Source: Amycolatopsis sp. MtRt-6 (GTDB lineage Bacteria > Actinomycetota > Actinomycetes > Mycobacteriales > Pseudonocardiaceae). Taken from it: 64,000 nucleotides of DNA. A program made the position numbers and the translations under genes. Each line of letters begins with the position of its first letter. Within the stretch, counting starts at the first letter, position 1. Shown here piece after piece: positions 8,782 to 18,957 of this stretch. Location: positions 411,612-475,611 of the forward strand of contig NZ_JADWPD010000001.1 in NCBI RefSeq assembly GCF_017308975.1, read 5' to 3'. The notes under the pieces are model-generated. The model did not search any database, was not told the origin of the DNA, and saw nothing but the letters and a program-made list of their open reading frames with translations.

Positions 8782-8806
8782 CCGGGCCCGGCCCGTCCGG
8801 CGCGGC

Positions 8807-8845
8807 GACCCCTCATGCCCTGGTGGCTGAGGGGTCGAGTTGTTT
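8807..8845 (+). terminator. Attenuator-like hairpin upstream of leuS
   Basis: GACCCCTCA (8807-8815) pairs perfectly with TGAGGGGTC (8828-8836). Inside it GCC and GGC can also pair, leaving a short loop. The stem is followed by GAGTTGTTTC, moderately T-rich. It sits between the leucine-rich leader peptide and leuS, so it reads as a regulated terminator rather than an end-of-gene terminator. A competing antiterminator was not worked out; the GC-rich stretch 8782-8800 could supply it. Confidence 0.6.
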
Positions 8846-8875
8846 CTGGAGTAGCTCCCACGGAGGAAGACGGCG

Positions 8876-11716
<2,841 letters not shown>

Positions 11717-11806
11717 CGCGGAGTCCGAAAGCCGCCGGTAGTCCTCGCCGGTTCCCGATTTGATTGAGCTGTCAACGAAAACGGCTCGATCGAAGGAGAA
11801 CCGGGG

Positions 11807-12544
11807 ATGACCCTCGACGGCAAGGTGGCGCTGGTGACGGGCGGCAGCCGGGGCATCGGCGCGGCCACGGCACTGCGGCTCGCCGAGGACGGTGCGGACG
11901 TCGCGCTGACGTACCAGCACAACGGCGCGCGGGCGGCCGAGGTGGTCGAACAGATCAAGAACCTCGGCCGTCGTGCGCTGGCGATCCAGGCGGACTCGGC
12001 GGACGCGGCCGCGGTGTCGGCGGCGGTCTCGGCGACCGTTGCCGAGTTCGGCCGGCTCGACGTGCTGGTCAACAACGCGGGCGTCGGCTTCGTCGGCGCC
12101 TTCACCGAGACCGCGCTCGAGGACGTCGACCGCGTGCTCGCGGTGAACGTCCGCGGCGTGTTCGTGGCGACCCAGGCGGCGGCCGGTGTCCTGGCCGACG
12201 GCGGCCGCGTGATCACCATCGGCAGCTGCGTCACCGACCGCGTGCCCGGCCCGGGCATGGCGCTGTACGCGACCAGCAAGGCGGCGATGGTCGGCCTCAC
12301 CAAGGCACTCGCGCGCGAGCTCGGCCCGCGCGGCATCACGGTGAACCTGGTCCACCCGGGCCCGACGGACACGGACATGAACCCGGCCGACGGCCCGTAC
12401 GCGGCGGACCAGCGTGCCCTGACGGCGTTCGACCGCTACGGGTCGCCGGCCGAAGTCGCGGCGGCTGTCGCTTACCTGGCCGCGCCGGCCAGCGCGTACG
12501 TCACGGCGGCCGTGCTGTCGGTGGACGGCGGCCACGCGGCCTAA
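11807..12544 (+). CDS. SDR-family oxidoreductase (FabG-like)
   Basis: 245 residues. NAD(P)-binding TGGSRGIG at residues 12-19, NNAG near 89, catalytic Ser in ITIGSCV, and YATSK (Tyr/Lys pair) near 155. Resembles 3-ketoacyl-ACP-reductase-like SDRs of the DUF-free classical type; substrate unknown. Good SD (AAGGAG) 8 bases before ATG. Converges with a TetR-type gene; the TAA and the opposite TAG overlap in CTAA (12541-12544), so the pair is tightly packed and possibly functionally linked. Confidence 0.88.
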   Translation: MTLDGKVALVTGGSRGIGAATALRLAEDGADVALTYQHNGARAAEVVEQIKNLGRRALAIQADSADAAAVSAAVSATVAEFGRLDVLVNNAGVGFVGAFTETALEDVDRVLAVNVRGVFVATQAAAGVLADGGRVITIGSCVTDRVPGPGMALYATSKAAMVGLTKALARELGPRGITVNLVHPGPTDTDMNPADGPYAADQRALTAFDRYGSPAEVAAAVAYLAAPASAYVTAAVLSVDGGHAA

Positions 12545-13278
12545 CCGGAGTAGAGGCCGATCTCCCGGGCGAGGTCGGCGAGCACCGACTCGAACAGGAC
12601 GTCCGGCTTGGACATCGGGATCGGGTAGTTGCCGAAGACCTCGAGCGTGACGTGCCCGTAGAGCCGGGCCCAGAACTGGATCATCAGGTACGTCACGCCG
12701 AGGTCGATCTTTTCGACGGGCACCCCCTGGTCGGACTCGACGAGCACCGTGACCAGCGACTCCTGGAAGGTCTTCAGGTCGTCGCGCAGCTCGTCGGGCA
12801 CGCCGCTGGCCGAGGGCAGCACGATGTCGTGGCGGGCGAGCACCCGCCCCGCGGCGGCGAGGAAGATCCGCCCGAACGGCTCGTCGACCCGGCTCAGCGC
12901 ACTCCCCGACGTCGACCCGACGCCGCCGGTCGGCGACGCGAAGACGAGCGTGAATTCCTTCGTGTGGGTGAGTGCCCAGCGCCGGAAGCCCTTGCAGATG
13001 GCGAACAGCTGCAGCACCCCGTCGTCCGGCAGCTCGGCGATCTCCTCGGCGAGGTCTTCGGCCAGGTCGGCGCAGACGTCCAGCCGCAGGTTCTCGACGA
13101 GGTCGTCACGCGACTCGTAGTACCGGTAGAGCGCGGGCGCGGTGATCCCCAGCTCCCGCGCGATGGCGCGCAGCGTGACCGCCTCCGGCCCCTGCTCGAC
13201 GAGCAGCTTCCGGGCGGTCCGCCGGATGTCCTGTTCGGTAGCCGCACGCGCGCGACCCCTTCGCGTGGGGTGGCTCAT
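12541..13278 (-). CDS. TetR/AcrR-family transcriptional regulator
   Basis: 245 residues. N-terminal helix-turn-helix: RTARKLLVEQGPEAVTLRAI then LGITAPALYRYYESRDDLV, the TetR recognition region. The C-terminal ligand domain is of the WHG type (FRRWALTHTKEFTLVFASP). A probable -10 TAGACT (13290-13285, minus strand) lies 6 bases before the ATG, suggesting a leaderless transcript. Likely targets are itself and possibly the convergent SDR; no obvious palindrome was found. Confidence 0.88.
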   Translation of the reverse strand: MSHPTRRGRARAATEQDIRRTARKLLVEQGPEAVTLRAIARELGITAPALYRYYESRDDLVENLRLDVCADLAEDLAEEIAELPDDGVLQLFAICKGFRRWALTHTKEFTLVFASPTGGVGSTSGSALSRVDEPFGRIFLAAAGRVLARHDIVLPSASGVPDELRDDLKTFQESLVTVLVESDQGVPVEKIDLGVTYLMIQFWARLYGHVTLEVFGNYPIPMSKPDVLFESVLADLAREIGLYSG

Positions 13279-13351
13279 CCGAACAGTCTAGGTGCTTGGT
13301 ACGACAGATTTTGCGTTACGGCGAACTGCGCGCCGTAATGAAAGGTGCAGC

Positions 13352-13972
13352 TCAAGCGCGCGCTTTGAGATTGGTCAGCACGGTGTCGGCGACGCCGCGC
13401 CCGAGCCGGCAGGCGTCCTTGCCTGCCTGGACCGCCGAGTCCCCGATGCTCAACGAGACCGAGTAGGCCAGCTCGTCGGAGATCCCGACGACGATCACGC
13501 AGGTCCGGTTGTCGGTCGACCCGACGTCCACGTAGCCGACCGCGGGGTAGCCCTGAACCGGCTCCAGGTCGTCGACCCAGCGCTTGGCCTTCGGCTTCTC
13601 GTTCTTGTAGGCGAGACTGATGCCTTCGTCGTTCTTGGTCTCGTAGATGACCAGGATGCCGGCGCTGCTTCCCGAGGTGCTGCCCCAGTCGCACATGGGA
13701 CCCAGCTCCGAGTCCTTCGGTTTCGGCGAACCCGGTTGCCCGAGGTAGCCGGTCAGCTGTTCCGCGGTGAAGGCCGAATCGCAGGGACTGCCGTCCAGGA
13801 CCTTGGCGGGCAGCGGGTTCGTCACCTTGGGGGCACCGCTGTTCGGCAGTTCCGCGCTGCTGGTTGGCGCCGGCGACGCGGTGCCGGGTGTGCGGCGTTC
13901 ACCGCTGCACGACGTGACCAACGTCGTGCCGACGACCACCGCGGTGGCAGCGGCGAGAACCCGTCGAATCAT
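13352..13972 (-). CDS. DUF3558 lipoprotein, T7SS module A
   Basis: 206 residues. Lipoprotein signal with lipobox VTSC near residue 22, a Ser/Pro/Thr linker, then a DUF3558 domain with paired cysteines (PCDSAF, MCDWG, RTCVIVVGISDEL, KDACRLG). DUF3558 proteins are actinobacterial lipoproteins of unknown function, often near ESX genes. Start ATG 13972 overlaps the preceding PE-like stop by ATGA, so it is the last gene of the coupled module PPE-like/EspG/PE-like/DUF3558. A paralogue is at 38160-38756. Confidence 0.85.
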   Translation of the reverse strand: MIRRVLAAATAVVVGTTLVTSCSGERRTPGTASPAPTSSAELPNSGAPKVTNPLPAKVLDGSPCDSAFTAEQLTGYLGQPGSPKPKDSELGPMCDWGSTSGSSAGILVIYETKNDEGISLAYKNEKPKAKRWVDDLEPVQGYPAVGYVDVGSTDNRTCVIVVGISDELAYSVSLSIGDSAVQAGKDACRLGRGVADTVLTNLKARA

Positions 13973-14370
13973 TCGAGCGACCCCTTGATCGTTTTCGTCG
14001 AATCCGCGGCTTTCCGGTCAGCCGCTTCGGTGATGCCGAGAGCTTGGCTCAGCCGCCGGATCAGTTCCAGGTAGTAGTCGAGCTGGTATTGCAGGTGGCC
14101 CTGGTAGTAGCGGCCGGCTTCGTTGACGCCGTTCGGGCCGAGCACCGCCTGCCTGCTGACCGGTTCCTCCGCCGGCGGTTTCGCCTGGCTCAACCCTTCG
14201 GCGGCGCGCATCTGTTCGACGATGGTGTCCTTCTGGATCTCCGCCTTCTTGAGCATCGCCCGCATCTCGGCCGAGCTCATCGCGAACCCCTGCCCACCGG
14301 CCGGGCGCGACGCCGCACTCGGCATGTCCGTCGCCCAGAAGCTCACGCCGCCGAAGATCGCGTCGGTCAT
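13969..14370 (-). CDS. Small helical T7SS-associated (PE-like) protein, module A
   Basis: 133 residues from ATG 14370, which overlaps the EspG stop (ATGA). The sequence is mostly two long amphipathic helices (SSAEMRAMLKKAEIQKDTIV and a C-terminal LQYQLDYYLELIRRLSQALG) around a Pro-rich bend. This is the shape of PE partners, which form hairpins binding PPE proteins. I cannot assign a named family; the PE-like role is inferred from shape, size and neighbours. Any longer reading upstream runs over EspG in the wrong frame. Confidence 0.7.
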   Translation of the reverse strand: MTDAIFGGVSFWATDMPSAASRPAGGQGFAMSSAEMRAMLKKAEIQKDTIVEQMRAAEGLSQAKPPAEEPVSRQAVLGPNGVNEAGRYYQGHLQYQLDYYLELIRRLSQALGITEAADRKAADSTKTIKGSLE

Positions 14371-15110
14371 CGCCGGCCCCCTAACCCGTTCAGCGTCGCG
14401 TACAGGACTTCGGTCAGCGCGGCCCGGGTCCCCGGCTGGAAGCTGACCATCGGCTCGCGCCCCGGGTACACGTACGTCAGGACCCGGCCGGTCCCCGCCA
14501 GGTCGACCGCGGTGATCGGCGCGCTGCGGACCCCCTGGTTCACGGCGTAGCACTGGTGCAACCCCGTCCGCCGGGCCGCCATCAGCTGCCGGGCCCAGGG
14601 CAGCGGATCCCGCCCGCGGTCGGCGGTGGGGTCTTCGAGGTCGTAGGACTGCTCCTCCGCGCGGTCCGAGAACCGCGCCTCGGGGATGGCCACCGTCTCG
14701 ATCCGGGCGGGCGGCACCGGCGGCAGCACGTCCACCAGCGACTCCGCGAGCAGCGTCGGCTCCACGACGTCGATCCGGACCGTGTCGTCCTTGCGGATCA
14801 GCCGGAGTGCGTCCGGGCCGTCGGCGGAGACGAGGACCGAGCCCGACTCGTCCGCTTCGATGTCGCCCAGCCAGGCCGTGAACCGGTGGGCGCCCTTGGC
14901 CAGGACGTGCAGGACGTCGCGGAACTCCCGCGTCAACGTGCCGCCCGCCGCGAGCCGGAGCGACGTGAGGACGTCGAGGACCTCCTCGTCGAGCCGTTTG
15001 CGGACTTCGTCGCCGAGCCAGAGGTTGTCCGCGCCGAGGACCGCGGGCGGCGGGCCGTGGCGTTCCCACTCCCACGCGGTGAGCAGGGCGAACCTGGGCA
15101 GGAAGATCAC
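14367..15110 (-). CDS. espG: ESX secretion-associated chaperone, EspG family, module A
   Basis: 247 residues from GTG 15110 (VIFLPRFALLTAWEWERHG). Features of the EspG family: an N-terminal LTAWEWERHG segment where family members have W-E/L-x-L patterns, a central DALRLIRKDDTVRIDVVEP and a C-terminal YPGREPMVSFQPGTRAAL. EspG binds the helical tip of cognate PPE proteins and keeps them soluble for the ESX machine. The GTG overlaps the stop of the PPE-like gene (GTGA), and the stop overlaps the next ATG (ATGA). Confidence 0.85.
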   Translation of the reverse strand: MIFLPRFALLTAWEWERHGPPPAVLGADNLWLGDEVRKRLDEEVLDVLTSLRLAAGGTLTREFRDVLHVLAKGAHRFTAWLGDIEADESGSVLVSADGPDALRLIRKDDTVRIDVVEPTLLAESLVDVLPPVPPARIETVAIPEARFSDRAEEQSYDLEDPTADRGRDPLPWARQLMAARRTGLHQCYAVNQGVRSAPITAVDLAGTGRVLTYVYPGREPMVSFQPGTRAALTEVLYATLNGLGGRR

Positions 15111-16459
15111 AGCCCGATCACCGGGGGCGCCGTCCGCTCGTCGGGCCCGCCGAAGACGCTCTCCGGGTCCGCCTCCACCAGGTACGACGCGCGCTGGTGC
15201 TCTTCGTCCTCGGTCTTGCCGCCCCTGGCGCCGGGGCCCATGCCACCCAGGCCGCCCATGCCCGGCGAGCCCGGTTTGCCGGCCGCGCCGCTGCGAACCC
15301 CGCCCGCCGCGCCCGGCCGTCCTTCGCCCGGAACACCGGCGCCGGTCGCCGCGCCGGGACCGCGGGCGCCCGATCCGGTGCCGCTGCCCGCGCCCGACGA
15401 CGAGCCCGGTGCCGAGCCCGGCCCGAAGCCGCCGCCGGGCCCGAAGCCGGGACCGAACCCGCTTCCGGGACCCGAGCCGGGGCCGAACCCGCTCTCCGGT
15501 CCGGTTGCCGGCGGCTGGTAGCCCGGCGTCGACGGCGGTGCGTAACCCTGCGCGCGGACGCTGTCGTCCACTCCCGGCGTGACCTGGCCCGGCGGGGTGA
15601 CCTGGCCCGGCGACGGCGGGACGGCCGGCGGCTGCCCGGCGGCCGGCGGCTGCCCTGGCGCGTCGATCGACCGGTCGTCGGCGCGGCCGGCCGGCGGCCG
15701 CTTCCCGGGCGGCGGTGGGACGGGCGTCTTCGGGTCCCGCACCCTGAAGTCGCCGCCGGTGTACTCGCGGAGCTGGCCGTAGTCGATCGTCCGGGCCGCG
15801 GTGTTCGCGCTGGTCTGCCGCGAGTACGCCGTGTACCGCTCGACGTTCTCCTGAGCCTTCCGGTTGTACTGGTTGATCTTGTCTTCGGTGTCGGTGTTCC
15901 ACGGCGTCGCGACGTCCCACGCACTGCGCGTCGGCGGCCGGTCGGTGACGTCGGGGTGCAGCGAGTTCTTCATCCGGTGGAACTGGTCGATCTGCGTCTG
16001 GGCCAGCGTCGAGTTGCGGTCGAGGGACGTCGACGCCGAGACGGCCGACGCCGTCAACGGCTTGAGCCGTTCCCTCGCGGCGTCCGACGCGCCGCCGGTC
16101 CACGCGGATTCGAGGCTCGCGGTCAGTTCGCGCGTGCCCTGCTCGAGCCGGCGCTGGTAAGCCGACTGGTCGGCACCCGCCTGGCGCACCTTCTGCAGCG
16201 ACTCGGTGCCGGGGCCGTGCAGCACGGCCTGGACCAGCTGGCCCGGTGACAGCCCAGCGGCCTGCGGGTTCGCCGCGCCCGTGCCGGTCTGCGAGCCGAT
16301 GTACGCCCCCGCGATCGCGCCGATCGGACCGCCCGCGAGCAGGCCGATCCCCGCGCCCGTCAGGACCTTGCCGAGCCCCTCGGCACCCGACTGGACGGCG
16401 CGCGCGATCTCCGACCCGACGTGCTTGGCCGCGTCGAGCATGTCGCCGAACAACCCCAC
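15107..16459 (-). CDS. PPE-like T7SS substrate with Gly/Pro-rich tail, module A
   Basis: 450 residues. A helical N-terminal region (to about 210) includes a glycine-zipper-like stretch GIGLLAGGPIGAIAGAYIG and the turn AWTGGASDAA (W-x-G). Then comes a Pro-rich linker, a run of Gly-Phe-Gly-Pro units (GFGPGSGPGSGFGPG) and a conserved end, APPVIGL, preceded by SYLVEADPESVFG. The same end occurs in the module B paralogue at 36821-38158. Likely exported with the small PE-like partner and chaperoned by the adjacent EspG. First gene of module A; start ATG 16459. Confidence 0.82.
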   Translation of the reverse strand: MGLFGDMLDAAKHVGSEIARAVQSGAEGLGKVLTGAGIGLLAGGPIGAIAGAYIGSQTGTGAANPQAAGLSPGQLVQAVLHGPGTESLQKVRQAGADQSAYQRRLEQGTRELTASLESAWTGGASDAARERLKPLTASAVSASTSLDRNSTLAQTQIDQFHRMKNSLHPDVTDRPPTRSAWDVATPWNTDTEDKINQYNRKAQENVERYTAYSRQTSANTAARTIDYGQLREYTGGDFRVRDPKTPVPPPPGKRPPAGRADDRSIDAPGQPPAAGQPPAVPPSPGQVTPPGQVTPGVDDSVRAQGYAPPSTPGYQPPATGPESGFGPGSGPGSGFGPGFGPGGGFGPGSAPGSSSGAGSGTGSGARGPGAATGAGVPGEGRPGAAGGVRSGAAGKPGSPGMGGLGGMGPGARGGKTEDEEHQRASYLVEADPESVFGGPDERTAPPVIGL

Positions 16460-16519
16460 CGAACCGCGCTCCCCTCGCGTTCGATCTCCCCTCCTGCGTC
16501 ACGCACGATACCGGATTGG

Positions 16520-16900
16520 TTACCGAATGTGCGAAAACCCGACCGGCTCGGGTGCCCGCACCTGCGCCCGGATCAAGGAGCGGAGCACCCACATGCCCAC
16601 GACGGCCATGCCCAACGCGGCGAAGAAGTGCACGGTCCACGCCCCGATCAGCGAGGGCCCACCCCACGACCCGGCCGCGCCCTCCTCGGTCCAGAAGAAC
16701 CCGAACGTCGCAATCCGGCCGACGAGGTACCAGATCAGCAACGCGACGGGAAAAGCCGCGACCGCGGCCGGGAAACCACCCGGTTTCGGCTCGGCTCCCA
16801 GCCACCGCCGCGCGAGCCGCCGCCGCGCCTGCGAACCGGCCAGGTAGGCGGGCAGCGCGAGGACTGCGTAAATCGTCCGTTTCCAGTCGGAGATGCTCAT
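16520..16900 (-). CDS. Small membrane protein, unknown function
   Basis: 126 residues from ATG 16900 (GTG 16909 would add three). Three hydrophobic segments: TIYAVLALPAYLAGSQ, FPAAVAAFPVALLIWYLVG and VHFFAALGMAVVGMWVL. No family recognised. It lies 60 bases upstream of T7SS module A in the same orientation, so it may share the transcript, but there is no overlap to prove coupling. Confidence 0.65.
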   Translation of the reverse strand: MSISDWKRTIYAVLALPAYLAGSQARRRLARRWLGAEPKPGGFPAAVAAFPVALLIWYLVGRIATFGFFWTEEGAAGSWGGPSLIGAWTVHFFAALGMAVVGMWVLRSLIRAQVRAPEPVGFSHIR

Positions 16901-17321
16901 GACGATCACGCTACGAGCCGCTGACCAGCGGGAACACCCGGATTGCCGCAGGAAGAAGTGGGGAAAACCGGAAGTTCCGCAGGTGCGCGCCGGAGCTGCT
17001 GCCCCGCGAGGTCGGGTGGGGCGGGGCGCCGCCGACGCCGATCACTCGGGGGGCTACGTGATCGGCGCCGGCGACCCGATGCCCTGCCCGGCTCGCGCCG
17101 GTGGGGGCAACATCATCACGTCTCCGCGATGACGCACCAGGAGAGCGGGACCGGGGCCACGAAGTGACGGCCGGGGGACGGACATCCCCCGATCGAGTGA
17201 CGGGCATCCGCTGCTCGCATGATTGTCGCACTCCGCCCCGGATAAGTTACAAAAACCTTCACTTATCTCCCTTCCGTCCGTGCTGACCTGGTCCTGACCG
17301 CCGCCGTGGCACAGTGCGGGC
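16901..17321. promoter_or_regulatory. Intergenic region upstream of ribokinase with two inverted repeats
   Basis: 421 bases without a convincing gene; the frames present are short and Arg/Pro-rich. Two structures stand out: CGGGGGA (17172-17178) with TCCCCCG (17185-17191), and GATAAGT (17241-17247) with ACTTATC (17261-17267) around a 13-base AT-rich spacer. The second lies 55 bases before the ribokinase start and could be an operator for a sugar-responsive repressor. It is far more AT-rich than its surroundings. Confidence 0.5.
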
Positions 17322-18191
17322 ATGAACTCTGACGTGCTCGTTGTGGGATCCGCCAACGCCGACCTCGTCGTCGCGGTGGATCGCAGGCCGGCCGGTGGGG
17401 AGACAGTGCTGGGCGGCGACACCGTCCTCTCGCCCGGCGGCAAGGGAGCCAACACGGCGGTCGCGGCGGGCCGGCTCGGCGCCGACGTCGCCCTGCTCGG
17501 CGCCGTCGGCGACGATCCCTACGGCAGGCTGCTGCTCGATTCGCTGCGCGCCGCGGGTGTCGACACCGGCCTCGTGCGCACGAGCGACCGGCCGACCGGC
17601 ATCGCCTACATCACCGTCACCCCGGACGGCGAGAACTCGATCCTCGTCTCCCCCGGCGCCAACTCCAGCCTGGAGCCCGCCGACGTCGACGCCGTCTTCG
17701 ACGGGGTGGAGGTCATGGTCGTCTCGCTGGAGGTGCCGCTGCCGACCGTCGAGCACGCCGTCGCGCGCGCCGCCGAAACGGGCGTGAAGGTGCTGCTCAA
17801 CCTCTCGCCGGCGGCGAAGCTCTCCCCCGAGACACTGGCCAAGCTCGACGTCCTGCTGGTCAACGAGCACGAGGCCGCGTGGCTCACCGGGCCCGGCGCG
17901 GACTTCCGGAAGCTGCTCGACCTCGGGCCGCGGACGGCCGTCGTCACGCTCGGTGCGGCCGGCGCCGTCGTCGTCGAAGCCGGCTCGGAGACCCGGGTGG
18001 AGTCGCCGAAGGTCGAGGCAGTGGACACCACCGGAGCCGGGGACGCCTTCGCGGGCGCGCTCGCCGCGTCGCTCGCCGACGGCGCCGACCTGGTCTCCGC
18101 GGCGAAGCGGGCGGTGCGCGTCGCCGCGTTGAGTGTCACGCGGCATGGGGCGCAGCCGTCCTACCCCACCGCGGCCGAACTGGAGGAATGA
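17322..18191 (+). CDS. rbsK: Ribokinase (PfkB family)
   Basis: 289 residues. Phosphorylates D-ribose at O5 for the pentose phosphate pathway. PfkB signature 1 is SPGGKGANTAVAAGRLGADV (GGKGAN at 39-44); signature 2 is DTTGAGDAF at 235-243, with D241 as probable catalytic base. NADLV at the N terminus and GAN-S sugar-lid elements fit ribokinase better than fructokinase. No ribose ABC transporter is adjacent. A ParB-like gene follows after 7 bases (or 28), then ptsI. Confidence 0.9.
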   Translation: MNSDVLVVGSANADLVVAVDRRPAGGETVLGGDTVLSPGGKGANTAVAAGRLGADVALLGAVGDDPYGRLLLDSLRAAGVDTGLVRTSDRPTGIAYITVTPDGENSILVSPGANSSLEPADVDAVFDGVEVMVVSLEVPLPTVEHAVARAAETGVKVLLNLSPAAKLSPETLAKLDVLLVNEHEAAWLTGPGADFRKLLDLGPRTAVVTLGAAGAVVVEAGSETRVESPKVEAVDTTGAGDAFAGALAASLADGADLVSAAKRAVRVAALSVTRHGAQPSYPTAAELEE

Positions 18192-18198
18192 TCATCCG

Positions 18199-18957
18199 GT
18201 GGCCCGTGTTGGACGTCACATGGGCGACTCGTTCGGCTCGGCCTGGTGGCGCGGCTACGCCGCTCAGCTGCGGGCGATCGCCGACGCGCGCCGCCCCGAC
18301 CGGCTCGCGATCATGCCGCTCGACGAAACCCTCAAGGCGCTCGGCAAGCAGACCGAACTCGACGAAGGCGTCTACGACGTGCCTCTCGAGGGCGTCGTCG
18401 GCACGGTCGCCCGCGCCGGGGACTTCGACCGCGAGTTCCGGCCGCGCAACCGGGCGCTGCGCGACCGCTGGGAGCACCTGACGCGGACGGCGGCGGACCT
18501 CCCGCCGGTGCGGCTCGTGCGGCTCTCCGACATGTTCTTCGTCGAGGACGGCCACCACCGCGTCGGCATCGCGCGCGCCCGCGGCGCCCGGACGATTCGC
18601 GCGCGCGTCCGCTGGATCAGCACGGTCGCCTGCGCGCTGCGCTGCCTGACGCTCGCCGACCTGCCGTCGAAGACCGCCGAGCGGATGTTCCTGGAACGCG
18701 TGCCGCTGCCGGACGACGTCCGCCTCGGGCTGTGGCTCGACGACCCGGCCGACTGGTTCCGGCTCGCCGACTCGGCCGAGGCCTGGGGTTTCCGCCGTAT
18801 GCTGGCCGGACGGCCGGTGCACAGCCGTGACGAGCTGGCCGAAGCCTGGTGGCACGAGGAGGTCCGGCCGGTGCTCGAACAGGTAAGGCAACGCGGTTTG
18901 TGCCCGCCACCACGAGATATCCAGGCCTATCTGAGCTATGGTCTAGACCATGTCTGA
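18199..18957 (+). CDS. ParB-like nuclease-domain protein
   Basis: 252 residues from GTG 18199 (VARVGRHMGDSFGSAWW), with GGAGGA 12 bases upstream; ATG 18220 is an alternative. The central VRLSDMFFVEDGHHRVGIARARGARTI is the ParB/Srx-like box (DGHHR), seen in ParB-related proteins but without an obvious partition-type helix-turn-helix afterward. The N terminus LDETLKALGKQTELDEGVYDVPLE is also family-like. Unlikely to be the chromosomal ParB; role unknown. Overlaps ptsI by 8 bases, so it is co-translated with it. Confidence 0.75.
   Translation: MARVGRHMGDSFGSAWWRGYAAQLRAIADARRPDRLAIMPLDETLKALGKQTELDEGVYDVPLEGVVGTVARAGDFDREFRPRNRALRDRWEHLTRTAADLPPVRLVRLSDMFFVEDGHHRVGIARARGARTIRARVRWISTVACALRCLTLADLPSKTAERMFLERVPLPDDVRLGLWLDDPADWFRLADSAEAWGFRRMLAGRPVHSRDELAEAWWHEEVRPVLEQVRQRGLCPPPRDIQAYLSYGLDHV

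Noticed and set aside
16901..17240. A short protein-coding gene
   Set aside because: Frames are short, Arg/Pro/Gly-rich and lack SD, signal or motif; no frame is clearly coding.
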